Source: Alphaproteobacteria bacterium
GTDB lineage: Bacteria > Pseudomonadota > Alphaproteobacteria > GCA-2731375
NCBI GenBank assembly: GCA_030746295.1
Contig: JASLMY010000138.1
Span: 1 to 13,083 of the forward strand
DNA length: 13,083 nucleotides
Reading direction: 5' to 3'
Shown: positions 1 through 8,397 of the stretch, piece by piece
Numbering within the stretch: position 1 is the first letter of the stretch
Layout of the letters: each line of letters starts with the position of its first letter
Program-made: the position numbers and the translations under genes
Notes under the pieces: generated by a model
What the model was told of the DNA's origin: nothing
Database searches by the model: none
Seen by the model: the letters and a program-made list of their open reading frames with translations, nothing else

Positions 1-1
1 C

Positions 2-403
2 GGCTGCGAGGTCCGCGGCGACGCCGCCACCCAGGCCGTGGACGACCGCGTGGTGCCGGCCGCGGACGCCGACTGGGACACCGAGTATTTGGACGCGATC
101 ATCGCCGTCAAGGTCGTCGACGGCGTCGATCAGGCGATCGAGCACATCGAGCGGCACGGCTCGCACCACACCGAGAGCATCGTCACCGAGGACGAGGCCC
201 ACGCGGCCAAGTTCCTGGCCGAGGTCGACAGCGCCATCGTGCTCCACAACGCCTCGACCCAGTTTGCCGACGGCGGCGAGTTTGGCATGGGGGCCGAGAT
301 CGGCATCTCGACGGGGCGCCTGCATGCCCGCGGCCCGGTCGGCGTCGAGCAGCTGACCAGCTTCAAATACGTGGTCCGCGGCGACGGTCAGACCCGACCC
401 TGA
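2..403 (+). CDS. proA: Gamma-glutamyl phosphate reductase, C-terminal part (start outside window)
   Basis: This is the 3' end of proA; the reading frame is open to the left edge and ends at TGA 401-403, leaving 133 codons. ProA reduces gamma-glutamyl phosphate to glutamate semialdehyde with NADPH, the second step of cytosolic proline synthesis. The visible part carries the family's C-terminal signature: a GCEVRGD-like stretch at the left edge, the [11 protein letters not shown] segment, then [21 protein letters not shown] and HARGPVG blocks. The family usually has NASTRF; here the Arg is Gln (codon near 258-263), a modest change outside the catalytic Cys, which lies upstream of the window. 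nadD begins 6 bases after the stop, so the two are probably co-transcribed and coupled. GTG at 38 is an internal valine codon, not the start. Confidence 0.96.
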   Translation, partial: GCEVRGDAATQAVDDRVVPAADADWDTEYLDAIIAVKVVDGVDQAIEHIERHGSHHTESIVTEDEAHAAKFLAEVDSAIVLHNASTQFADGGEFGMGAEIGISTGRLHARGPVGVEQLTSFKYVVRGDGQTRP

Positions 404-409
404 TCCATC

Positions 410-985
410 ATGGCCCGGATCCGCGTCGGCCTTTTGGGCGGCTCGTTCAATCCGGCTCATGCCGGCCACCGCCATCTCAGCGTCGAGGCCTTGAAGCGCT
501 TGCGCCTCGATCAGGTCTGGTGGTTGGTGGCACCGCAGAACCCGTTGAAGCCCGCGGCCGGCATGGCGCCCCTGGAGAAGCGATTGGCACATGCCCGAGA
601 AGCCGGTCGCCATCCGAAGATCCGGATCAGCGATATCGAGCGCCGCCTCGGCACGCGCTATACCGTCGACACGCTCGTCCGCCTCGGGCAACGCTTTCCG
701 GAGATCGATTTCGTCTGGCTGATGGGGGCCGACAACCTGGTCCAGTTTCCCGACTGGTACCGTTGGACCCGCATCGCCGATGCCATTCCCATTGCGGTCT
801 TCGACCGCCCGACATATGTTTATAGGGCGCTCGCGGGTCGAGCGGCACGGCGATTTGGGCGTTATCGGGTGATGGACCCGGCCGCCTTGCCGGGCCGAAA
901 GCCGCCGGCATGGTGTCTGGTCAGGGGACCGACGCACCCCGCCTCGGCGACCGCGGTACGCGAGAGCGGGGGCTGGCCCGCCTGA
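410..985 (+). CDS. nadD: Nicotinate-nucleotide adenylyltransferase
   Basis: The 191-residue product transfers AMP from ATP to nicotinate mononucleotide, giving deamido-NAD in NAD synthesis. It has the nucleotidyltransferase Rossmann signature GSFNPAHAGH at residues 11-20, with the two His of the HxGH-type motif at 17 and 20. Other family landmarks are QNPLK (43-47), YTVDTL (84-89), the LMGADNL block (104-110) and the ATP-binding ending SATAVR (179-184), a variant of the usual SSTxIR. Length fits the family. The ATG at 410 sits 6 bases after the proA stop and has no strong Shine-Dalgarno sequence, so translation is likely coupled to proA. It is followed by rsfS and rlmH, the usual alphaproteobacterial order. 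Confidence 0.96.
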   Translation: MARIRVGLLGGSFNPAHAGHRHLSVEALKRLRLDQVWWLVAPQNPLKPAAGMAPLEKRLAHAREAGRHPKIRISDIERRLGTRYTVDTLVRLGQRFPEIDFVWLMGADNLVQFPDWYRWTRIADAIPIAVFDRPTYVYRALAGRAARRFGRYRVMDPAALPGRKPPAWCLVRGPTHPASATAVRESGGWPA

Positions 986-1010
986 GGCGACTGGCCGGCA
1001 GCCCGAACCT

Positions 1011-1018
1011 AGAAGGAG
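1011..1018 (+). promoter_or_regulatory. Strong Shine-Dalgarno sequence that places the rsfS start
   Basis: AGAAGGAG lies in the nadD-rsfS gap, 10 bases before the codon ATA at 1029. No ATG, GTG or TTG lies in the rsfS frame between the upstream stop (870-872) and the internal ATG at 1161. This site is therefore the main evidence for initiation near 1029. Confidence 0.7.
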
Positions 1019-1028
1019 CGACAAGACC

Positions 1029-1400
1029 ATAGTCAAACGTCAAAAGAGACCGGCAGAGGTTGGGCAACTGCTGGAACTCATCCTCAACTCGCTCAGCGAC
1101 GACAAGGCCGTCGACGTCGTCAACATCGATCTCCAAGGCAAATCCGCCATCGCCGATTACATGGTCATCGCCAGCGGCCGCTCCGCCCGGCAGGTGAACG
1201 CGATCGCCGAGCACTTGTCCAGGCGTCTCAAGGACGCCGGCCATGGCCGTGCCCGAATCGAGGGGCTGCGGCAAGGGGATTGGGTGCTGATCGATGCCGG
1301 CGACGTCATCGTCCATCTGTTCCGGCCCGAGGTGCGCGAGTTCTACAACCTCGAGAAGATGTGGTCGGTAACGCTGCCGGACGAGCGCGTGGCCGTCTGA
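1029..1400 (+). CDS. rsfS: Ribosomal silencing factor RsfS, probable ATA start
   Basis: RsfS (Iojap/DUF143 family) binds ribosomal protein uL14 on the 50S subunit and blocks subunit joining when nutrients are scarce. From 1029 the product is 123 residues, normal for the family, with a hydrophobic helix LLELILNSL (14-22), then DDKAVDVV, IDLQGKS and ADYMVIASGRS (42-52), and a C-terminal DWVLIDAGDVIVHLF...YNLEKMW block. Starting at ATG 1161 would remove the first 44 residues, including the conserved helix and first strand, so that start is rejected although an automatic caller might use it. The only codon both in frame and suitably spaced from the Shine-Dalgarno sequence at 1011-1018 is ATA 1029; CTG at 1068 or 1071 is a weaker option. 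A single-base sequencing error or mutation from ATG is possible. Translation is in the same direction as nadD and rlmH. Confidence 0.85.
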   Translation: MVKRQKRPAEVGQLLELILNSLSDDKAVDVVNIDLQGKSAIADYMVIASGRSARQVNAIAEHLSRRLKDAGHGRARIEGLRQGDWVLIDAGDVIVHLFRPEVREFYNLEKMWSVTLPDERVAV

Positions 1401-1403
1401 CGC

Positions 1404-1425
1404 GGGCCGTCGGCCCGGCCGGGCC
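1404..1425 (+). repeat. GC-rich palindrome between rsfS and rlmH
   Basis: GGCCCGGCCGGGCC at 1412-1425 is a perfect 14-base palindrome. The same right-hand bases can instead pair in a short hairpin, GGGCC (1404-1408) with GGCCC (1412-1416) around GTC, so the two structures exclude each other. It ends 7 bases before the rlmH Shine-Dalgarno sequence (GGAGAGG, 1433-1439). No T-tract follows, so it is not an intrinsic terminator. A role in rlmH translation is only a possibility. Confidence 0.4.
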
Positions 1426-1443
1426 CCGGCGCGGAGAGGTCAG

Positions 1444-1908
1444 TTGCGGATAAGCATCGTCGCCGTCGGCCGCCTTCGGGCCGGGCCGGAAAGGGCGCTT
1501 CTCGAACAGTATCTGAAACGCTTGCCGTGGCCGGTCGCCGAGCGCGAGGTCGCAGCGGAGACTACCGGGCGCAGCCAGAGCGAGCGCCGGCGGCGTGAAG
1601 GCACGCGCCTGCTGGCGGCACTTCCCGACAGCGCCAAGGTCGTCGCCCTGGATGGCCGTGGTCGCAGCCTCTCCAGCGAGGCCTTCGCCGGCCACCTTGG
1701 CCGCTGGCGAGACGAGGGTGCGGCCGAGATCGCCTTCGTCATTGGTGGCGCCGGCGGTCTCGACGCGCGGCTGCGCGAGCGAGCTGAGCTGACGCTTTCG
1801 CTCGGTCCCATGACCTGGCCCCACCTGATGGTGCGGGCGATGTTGGCAGAGCAGCTCTATCGCGCCCACAGCATCCTCGCCGGTCATCCCTACCACCGAA
1901 GCGGCTAG
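1444..1908 (+). CDS. rlmH: 23S rRNA pseudouridine-1915 N3-methyltransferase RlmH
   Basis: RlmH is a small SPOUT-class, AdoMet-dependent enzyme that methylates pseudouridine 1915 of 23S rRNA on the assembled 70S ribosome. The 154-residue product has the usual family length and order: MRISIVAVG at the start, ALDGRG (68-73), the glycine-rich AdoMet loop GGAGGL (101-106), LSLG (118-121), WPH (125-127), EQLYRA (136-141) and HPYH (148-151) at the end. The loop usually has an acidic residue at the fourth position (GGADGL, or GGPEGL in E. coli); here it is Gly. The start is TTG, supported by GGAGAGG at 1433-1439, four bases upstream; no ATG gives a full-length protein. It follows rsfS by 43 bases, and both act on the large ribosomal subunit. 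Confidence 0.95.
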   Translation: MRISIVAVGRLRAGPERALLEQYLKRLPWPVAEREVAAETTGRSQSERRRREGTRLLAALPDSAKVVALDGRGRSLSSEAFAGHLGRWRDEGAAEIAFVIGGAGGLDARLRERAELTLSLGPMTWPHLMVRAMLAEQLYRAHSILAGHPYHRSG

Positions 1909-2060
1909 AAGTTCTGGGCATCTCCCAGGGCGACGCTCGGATGACATCGGCCATGAGCTTGGCTATGTTCCGGCCGCGCTTCACGGCTAAGTTTGTCGCG
2001 CCGGTGGAATGCGCTGTGTATTCTGGCAAGTGATTCTCTCGAACCCGGCAAACGCGGACC
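1909..2060 (+). promoter_or_regulatory. Spacer before gpmI, probable promoter region
   Basis: This is the largest non-coding stretch on the left side and is visibly less GC-rich than its neighbours. A small hairpin, CTGGG (1914-1918) with CCCAG (1924-1928), follows the rlmH stop but has no T-tract. The most promoter-like part is 1992-2024, with TTTGTC and a T-rich GTGTATTCT, but spacing and match to the sigma-70 consensus are poor. A promoter for the gpmI-to-rppH run is expected here from gene layout; its exact position cannot be read with confidence. No RNA gene or convincing small ORF was seen. Confidence 0.3.
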
Positions 2061-3656
2061 ATGACGCAGTCGAAACCAGGCCCGACGAAACCACGGCCGA
2101 TCGTGCTCTGCATACTCGACGGCTGGGGCCATCGCGAGACGGCCGAGAACAACGCCATCGCGCTTGGCGAGACGCCGGTCTTCGATCGGCTCTGGCAGTG
2201 CGAGCCACATGCCCTGTTGGACACCTCCGGGGCAGACGTCGGCCTGCCGGCGGGACAGATGGGCAATTCCGAGGTCGGGCATCAGAACATCGGCGCCGGC
2301 CGTGTCGTGCTGCAGGACCTGCCGCGCATCGACGCCGCCATCGCCGACGGCTCGGTCGCCGGAAACCCGGCCCTCGAGGCGTTCATCGCTGGCCTGGTCG
2401 CGAGCGACGGCACCTGCCACTTGATGGGCCTGACGTCGCCGGGCGGCGTGCACAGCCATCTCGACCACATGACGGCGCTGGCCGGTATCCTCTCCGCCCG
2501 TGGCGTCCCGGTCCGCATACACGGCTTCCTGGATGGCCGCGACACCCCGCCCCAGAGCGCCCGCGACTTCGTTACCGATTTCCAGGCGGCGATCGCCGGC
2601 TTTCCCGATACCGCCATCGCCAGCCTCGCCGGCCGCTACTACGCCATGGACCGCGATCGGCGCTGGGAGCGCATCGCCGAGGCCTATGCGATGCTGGTCG
2701 AGGCCGCCGGTGCGCGGGCCGACGACGCTGTCGAAGCCATCGAGGCAGCCTATGCGGGCGGGGTCTCGGACGAATTCCTGCACCCGGTCGCGATCGCCGA
2801 CTATGCCGGCATGGCCGACGGCGACGGGCTGCTGATGGCCAATTTCCGGGCCGATCGGGCACGGCAAATCCTGGCCGCCCTGCTCGATCCCGAGTTCGAC
2901 GGCTTCGTGCGCGAGCGCCGGGTCCATTTTGCCGCTCGGCTCGGCATGGTCTCCTATTCGGACGCGCTCGATGAGCTGCTGCCGGCGCTGTTCCCGCCGC
3001 TGGCGCTGGCCGACACCTTGCCCGAGGTGGTGGCGCGGGCGGGCCTGCGCCAACTCAGGATCGCCGAGACCGAGAAATATGCCCATGTCACCTTCTTCCT
3101 GAACGGCGGCCGGGAACAGGCCTTCGAGGGCGAGGAGCGAATCTTGGTGCCCTCGCCCAAGGTCGCGACCTACGACCTGAAGCCGGAGATGTCAGCCGAC
3201 GAGGTGACCGACCGCCTGGTCGCAGAGATCGACGGCGGTAGCTTCGACCTCATCGTCGTCAACTACGCCAATCCCGACATGGTCGGCCATACCGGCAAGT
3301 TGGATGCCGCGGTCGCCGCGGTGGAGACCGTCGACCACTGCCTCGGCCGCTTGGAAGCGGCGGTCAGGCAAGCAGGCGGCCAGCTCTTGATCACGGCCGA
3401 CCACGGCAACGTCGAGACGATGGTCGATCCCGAGAGCACCACCCGCCATACCGCGCATACGACCAACCGGGTGCCGATGCTGCTGGTCAACGCACCCGTC
3501 GGCACCGCCCTCGCCGACGGCCGCCTGGCCGATATCGCGCCGACCCTGTTGCGCCTGCTGGGCCTGCCCCAGCCGGAGGCGATGGCGGGCAGCTCGCTGG
3601 TCTCGGACGAGGGCTCGGCCACGACCGGACCCCGGAGATCCCGTGCCTTGGCATAA
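2061..3656 (+). CDS. gpmI: 2,3-bisphosphoglycerate-independent phosphoglycerate mutase
   Basis: This cytosolic, metal-dependent enzyme interconverts 3- and 2-phosphoglycerate in glycolysis and gluconeogenesis. At 531 residues it is slightly longer than typical, from a short Lys/Pro N-terminal extension and a variable C-terminal tail. Alkaline-phosphatase-fold motifs are all present: DGWG (20-23, metal Asp 20), the catalytic Ser 70 in GNSEVGH, HGFLDGRD (154-161), NFRADRAR (261-268), the EKYAHVTFFLNGG block (338-350), NYANPDMVGHTG (401-412, Asp 406 and His 410), ADHGN (446-450) and HTTN (466-469). The start has only a weak ribosome site (GCGGA, 2054-2058). Its 3' end overlaps the next gene by 14 bases. 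gpmI next to envC and a yibQ-like gene matches the E. coli gpmM-envC-yibQ neighbourhood. Confidence 0.97.
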   Translation: MTQSKPGPTKPRPIVLCILDGWGHRETAENNAIALGETPVFDRLWQCEPHALLDTSGADVGLPAGQMGNSEVGHQNIGAGRVVLQDLPRIDAAIADGSVAGNPALEAFIAGLVASDGTCHLMGLTSPGGVHSHLDHMTALAGILSARGVPVRIHGFLDGRDTPPQSARDFVTDFQAAIAGFPDTAIASLAGRYYAMDRDRRWERIAEAYAMLVEAAGARADDAVEAIEAAYAGGVSDEFLHPVAIADYAGMADGDGLLMANFRADRARQILAALLDPEFDGFVRERRVHFAARLGMVSYSDALDELLPALFPPLALADTLPEVVARAGLRQLRIAETEKYAHVTFFLNGGREQAFEGEERILVPSPKVATYDLKPEMSADEVTDRLVAEIDGGSFDLIVVNYANPDMVGHTGKLDAAVAAVETVDHCLGRLEAAVRQAGGQLLITADHGNVETMVDPESTTRHTAHTTNRVPMLLVNAPVGTALADGRLADIAPTLLRLLGLPQPEAMAGSSLVSDEGSATTGPRRSRALA

Positions 3657-5225
3657 TCGCCTCGCCGCGCCCATAGCCGCCCTGTCGGTGGCGGCACTGC
3701 TGGCGCATGGCGCTCCGGCAACGGCGCAAAGCGTTGACGGCGGTGCCCGGCGCGATCTCGACCGGGTCGAGCGCGAGATGGCGGACCGGCGCGCCCGAGC
3801 CGAGGCACTCGCTGAGAAGGCGGCGCAGCTCAGAGCCGATCTGGACGCCCTCCGTCACCGACTGGTGCAAACGGCGGGCGAGACCCAAGCGGCGGAATCA
3901 GCGGTGGCCGAGGCCGAGGAACGACTGGCCGCACTCGACGGCCAAGAGAAGGCGCAGTTGGCGAAACTCGACCGCCGGCGCAACGAGCTCGAAGCCACCC
4001 TCCATCGGCTGAGCCGCCTGGCGCGCCGCTCGCCGACCGTGTTTCTGGCCAGCACCGGCTCGACCATCGACACCTATCGCGGCATTCGGATGATGGGCTC
4101 GCTCAGTGTCGGCCTGGCCGCGGAGGCCCGGCACATCCGCACCGCCGTCACTGAGCTCGCGGCTTTGCGCCGCGATATCGACGAGGAGCGCCGACGCCGA
4201 CGGGATCGGGTCGCGACGCTGACGGAGAAGCGGACGAAGCTGTCTCGCCTGCTGGAAGAGAAGTCGGGGCTGGAGCGGCGCACCCTGGCGGCGAAGAAAC
4301 AGGAACGCCGAAACGTCGCCCGTCTGTCGGGCGAGGCCCGCGATCTTCGCGAGCTGATCGACAAGCTTGCGGAAGAGGAGGCGCGCCGGCGGCGGGAAGC
4401 GGCCGAGCGGGCGGCAGCCGAACGCCGGGCTCGGCACGCCCGCGAGATCGAGCGCCGGCGCCGGGCCGCCGAGCAAGCGGCACGGCGCGTCGAGGAGGCC
4501 CGGCGGCGCGAGGCCGACCGGCGGGCGGAGAGGCGAGCGCGGCAACGGGCCGAAACGGAGGCACGGCGGCGAGCAGAGATCCAGGCACGACGACCGGCCG
4601 AGCCGCCGCCGCGCGAGCGCGCGACCGTCCAGCCGCGGCCGCCGATACCGACGGAGAAGCCGCGAACCAAGATCGCCGAGACAAAGCCCATGGCTGCGCC
4701 AAAGGCCCGCGTCGCCACGGCGCCGCGACCCAAGGCCGATGTCACGCCAAAACAGGAAAAGCGAACCGCCGCCTTCAGGGCGCCCGGACCCAACACCCTC
4801 AAGATCCGGCCCCGGCAGCGTTTCAGCCTAGCCCGCGGCAAGCTGCCGATGCCGGCACGCGGCCGCGTCGTCCGCCGCTACGGGAGCAAGAACAGTCTCG
4901 GCCAGGCCTCGCGCGGGATTCTTGTGGAGACCCTGTCGGCGGCTCAGGTGGTCTCGCCCTTTGACGGCGAGGTCGTCTACGCCGGCACGTTTCGCGACTA
5001 TGGCCTTCTATTGATCATATCGTTGGGCGAGGGATATCATATTCTCCTGTCAGGAATGTCGCGCCTCTATGGTGCTGTCGGCCAGAGTGTCTTGGCGGGC
5101 GAGCCCATCGCCGAGATGGCAGCCATTGACGCCGAACGCCCAAGGTTATACGTGGAACTGCGCCGGCGGGGAGAGCCGATCAACCCACTACCGTGGATGT
5201 CCGCGGCAACAAGGAAGGTTAGCGG

Positions 5226-5229
<4 letters not shown>
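3643..5229 (+). CDS. envC: EnvC-like murein hydrolase activator with degenerate LytM domain
   Basis: The 528-residue product has a likely signal peptide (1-29, hydrophobic core IAALSVAALLAHGAP, then ATAQS), so it is predicted to be periplasmic. Residues about 33-310 are a long charged coiled coil, extremely Arg/Glu/Ala-rich from about 245 to 317. A Pro/Lys-rich linker follows (318-395). The C-terminal LytM/M23 domain spans about 396-520 and ends in the EnvC-type YVELRRRGEPINPLPW (503-518). The zinc ligands of active M23 peptidases are missing: no His at the first ligand region (around 414-426), and YHILLSG (465-471) replaces HxH. EnvC proteins are of this kind; they activate cell-wall amidases at division under FtsEX control. 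GTG 3643 is preceded by GGAG (3634-3637) and lies inside the gpmI end, indicating coupling. The protein is longer than E. coli EnvC, mainly through the Arg-rich and linker parts. Confidence 0.87.
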
Positions 5230-6521
<1,292 letters not shown>

Positions 6522-6537
6522 GGCGCCGTCCGGCGCC
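6522..6537 (+). repeat. Short GC hairpin after ctpA
   Basis: GGCGCC (6522-6527), loop GTCC, GGCGCC (6532-6537) starts directly after the ctpA stop in the 40-base gap before the next gene. It is compact and GC-rich but has no T-run, so it may be an RNA-stabilising or attenuating hairpin rather than a terminator. Such short self-complementary words are common in GC-rich DNA. Confidence 0.35.
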
Positions 6538-6561
6538 GCTTGAGCGAACGGACGGAGGAAC

Positions 6562-7911
6562 GTGGCGAGGAGACCAGCGCGCCAGCACCGAGGAAGCGCC
6601 GGCGCGTCGGCCCCGGCAGGCCGCGGGATCAACCCTCTCGTCCTCACCATCTTCGGTCTCGTGGCGGCTTTCGCGATCCTCGTCGCCTGGCTGCAGCTGA
6701 GCTACGAGGCGCCGACCCCGAACCCCAACAGCACGATCGTCGCCGAAGTCGAGGCACCGCCACCGGAAGAGACATCGAAGACGACGGCCGCGCCGCCGAC
6801 GCGCGAGGCCGCGGCACCGACGCAAGCCCCCCCGCCGAAGCCGGCGGCAACGCCCGACGAGCGCGAGACCACCGCGCCGCCGGCTTCGATTCCGGACCCG
6901 GTCACGGAAGCCGCCGCAGCGCTGGAGGTGACGCCGTCGATGCCCGAGATGGTCGGGCCTCCGCCGGCCGCGGCGGTGCCGACGGCTCCGAAGACGCCGA
7001 CGGTCGAGAGCCCGCCGCCGAGCGCGACCCTGGCGCCGATGCCGAAAGCGCCGCCCGAGACGCCGGCGCCGCCGGCAAAAGTGACGGCCAAGCCGCCGGC
7101 GGCCGACGCGGCCCCCACTGCCGCAAAACCGGCACCCGCGCCCGCCGAGACGAGGCCGCCGGTCGCGAGACCTGCGGCACCGGCCCGCGGCGGCAAGACC
7201 TATGCCCGCACCTTCAAATCGAAGCCCGGCCAGCCGCGCATCGCCATCGTGCTCTGGAGCCTCGGCCTCAGCCGGGCCGCCACCAGCACCGCCATCCAAA
7301 GGCTGCCGGGCGAGGTGACGCTGGGGATGACGCCCTACGGCCGCGACCTGCAAAGCTGGGCCGACCAGGCCCGCGCCGCCGGCCACGAGGTTCTGCTGTT
7401 ACTGCCGATGGAGCCACACAGCTACCCCGACGACGATCCCGGCCCGCACACCCTGCTGACCTCGTTGCCGATCGAGGACAATCTGCAACGGCTGAACTGG
7501 CTTCTCGACCGCTTTGAAGGCTATGTCGGGGTCACCAACTACATGGGCTCCCGCTTCACCAGCTCGGCCAGCGACATGCGTCCAATCCTCGAGACCGTGA
7601 AGCAGAAGGGCCTGCTCTATCTCGACAGCCGCACCGCCTCCAACAGCGTCGGCTTTCGCGTCGCCGGCGAGATCGGCCTCGACCGCGCGGTCAACAGCCG
7701 CTTTCTGGATGCCGAGGCCTCCAGACCCGCGATCGACGCGCGCCTTGCGGAGCTGGAGCGCGTAGCCCGAACCCAGGGCGCCGCGGTCGGCATCGGCTTT
7801 CCCTATCCGGTCACCTTGGAGCGGCTGACGCAATGGATCGCGACGCTGGAGCAGAAGGGCATTCAACTGGCGCCGCTGACGGCCGTCATCGAGACCGGGA
7901 GTGCGGGATGA
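6562..7911 (+). CDS. YibQ-like divergent polysaccharide deacetylase family protein, catalytic residues missing
   Basis: The 449-residue protein has a short Arg-rich N-terminus, one transmembrane segment (about 24-47, LVLTIFGLVAAFAILVAWLQL), a long Ala/Pro/Thr-rich periplasmic linker (about 50-215) and a globular domain (about 222-445) of the divergent polysaccharide deacetylase family (Pfam Polysacc_deac_2, formerly DUF610). Diagnostic blocks are GHEVLLLLPMEP (274-285), DPGPHTLL (292-299), NYMGSRFT (326-333) and LLYLDSRT (351-358). Active-like relatives have IDDLG, NHMG and IGHP; here these are VLWSLG (230-235), NYMG and IGFP (411-414), so the metal-binding Asp and His residues are replaced. 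It may be a binding or regulatory protein. GTG 6562 is the first in-frame start after TGA 6541, with GGAGG at 6554-6558, only 3 bases away. It overlaps rppH by 4 bases. Confidence 0.88.
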   Translation: MARRPARQHRGSAGASAPAGRGINPLVLTIFGLVAAFAILVAWLQLSYEAPTPNPNSTIVAEVEAPPPEETSKTTAAPPTREAAAPTQAPPPKPAATPDERETTAPPASIPDPVTEAAAALEVTPSMPEMVGPPPAAAVPTAPKTPTVESPPPSATLAPMPKAPPETPAPPAKVTAKPPAADAAPTAAKPAPAPAETRPPVARPAAPARGGKTYARTFKSKPGQPRIAIVLWSLGLSRAATSTAIQRLPGEVTLGMTPYGRDLQSWADQARAAGHEVLLLLPMEPHSYPDDDPGPHTLLTSLPIEDNLQRLNWLLDRFEGYVGVTNYMGSRFTSSASDMRPILETVKQKGLLYLDSRTASNSVGFRVAGEIGLDRAVNSRFLDAEASRPAIDARLAELERVARTQGAAVGIGFPYPVTLERLTQWIATLEQKGIQLAPLTAVIETGSAG

Positions 7912-8387
7912 GCATCGCCTATCAGGACCGCCCCTACCGCAAGGGCGTCGGCATCATGTTGCTCAATCGCGACGGCCTGATCTTCGCCGGTCAGCGCATC
8001 GATCAGGTGGCGGAGGCCTGGCAGATGCCGCAGGGCGGCATCGACGACGGCGAGGAGGCACGGGAAGCCGCCCTCCGCGAGCTGCACGAGGAGGTCGGCA
8101 CCACCAAGGCCGAGATGCTGGCGGAGAGCCCTCACTGGCGCCCTTACGATTTGCCGGAAGCGCTGGCCGACAGCGTCTGGCAGGGCCGCTACCGCGGTCA
8201 GATGCAGAAATGGTTCGCGATGCGCTTCACCGGCGAGGATGCCGACATCCGGGTGCGGGAGGTGGAAACGCCTGAGTTCGATGCCTGGCGCTGGCTCACG
8301 GCCCGGCAATTGATGGACCTGATCGTCCCCTTCAAACGGCCGATCTACGAAGAGGTGTTGGCGGAGTTTCGGGCGCTCCTGGACTGA
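7908..8387 (+). CDS. rppH: RNA pyrophosphohydrolase, Nudix family
   Basis: RppH removes pyrophosphate from the 5' triphosphate end of mRNA, which starts 5'-dependent decay; related proteins cleave dinucleoside polyphosphates. The 159-residue product opens with YRKGVGIMLLN (10-20) and has a complete Nudix box from Gly 43 through Glu 49, Arg 57-Glu 58, Glu 61-Glu 62 to Gly 64. QKWFAMRF, TPEFDAWRW and VPFKRPIYEEVLAEF follow, as in E. coli RppH. ATG 7908 overlaps the upstream stop (ATGA) and has GGGAG at 7897-7901, six bases away. The frame is open further left to 7833, but that part lies inside the upstream gene and adds no family sequence. It is the last gene of the + strand run and converges on atpC with only 10 bases between the stops. 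Confidence 0.96.
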   Translation: MSIAYQDRPYRKGVGIMLLNRDGLIFAGQRIDQVAEAWQMPQGGIDDGEEAREAALRELHEEVGTTKAEMLAESPHWRPYDLPEALADSVWQGRYRGQMQKWFAMRFTGEDADIRVREVETPEFDAWRWLTARQLMDLIVPFKRPIYEEVLAEFRALLD

Positions 8388-8397
8388 GCGAGCCGCC

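Noticed and set aside
1161..1400. rsfS starting at ATG 1161 (79 residues)
   Set aside because: It would remove the conserved helix and first strand encoded in the same frame from about 1068, and no ribosome site lies suitably before it.
1905..3086. A 393-codon open frame on the - strand across the rlmH-gpmI spacer and the first part of gpmI
   Set aside because: Most of it is antisense to gpmI, which has all its catalytic motifs. No recognisable domain is seen, and several frames are open together there.
4074..4841. Ser/Arg-rich open frames on the - strand inside envC
   Set aside because: They are low-complexity translations of the Arg/Ala-rich coiled-coil region read backwards; the sense strand has a signal peptide and LytM domain.
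7833..7907. N-terminal extension of rppH to 7833
   Set aside because: The extra residues lie inside the upstream gene, have no family similarity, and ATG 7908 has a ribosome site and an ATGA overlap.
8388..8397. Bidirectional terminator between rppH and atpC
   Set aside because: Only 10 bases separate the stop codons, and neither they nor the flanking codons form a recognisable hairpin with a T-tract.
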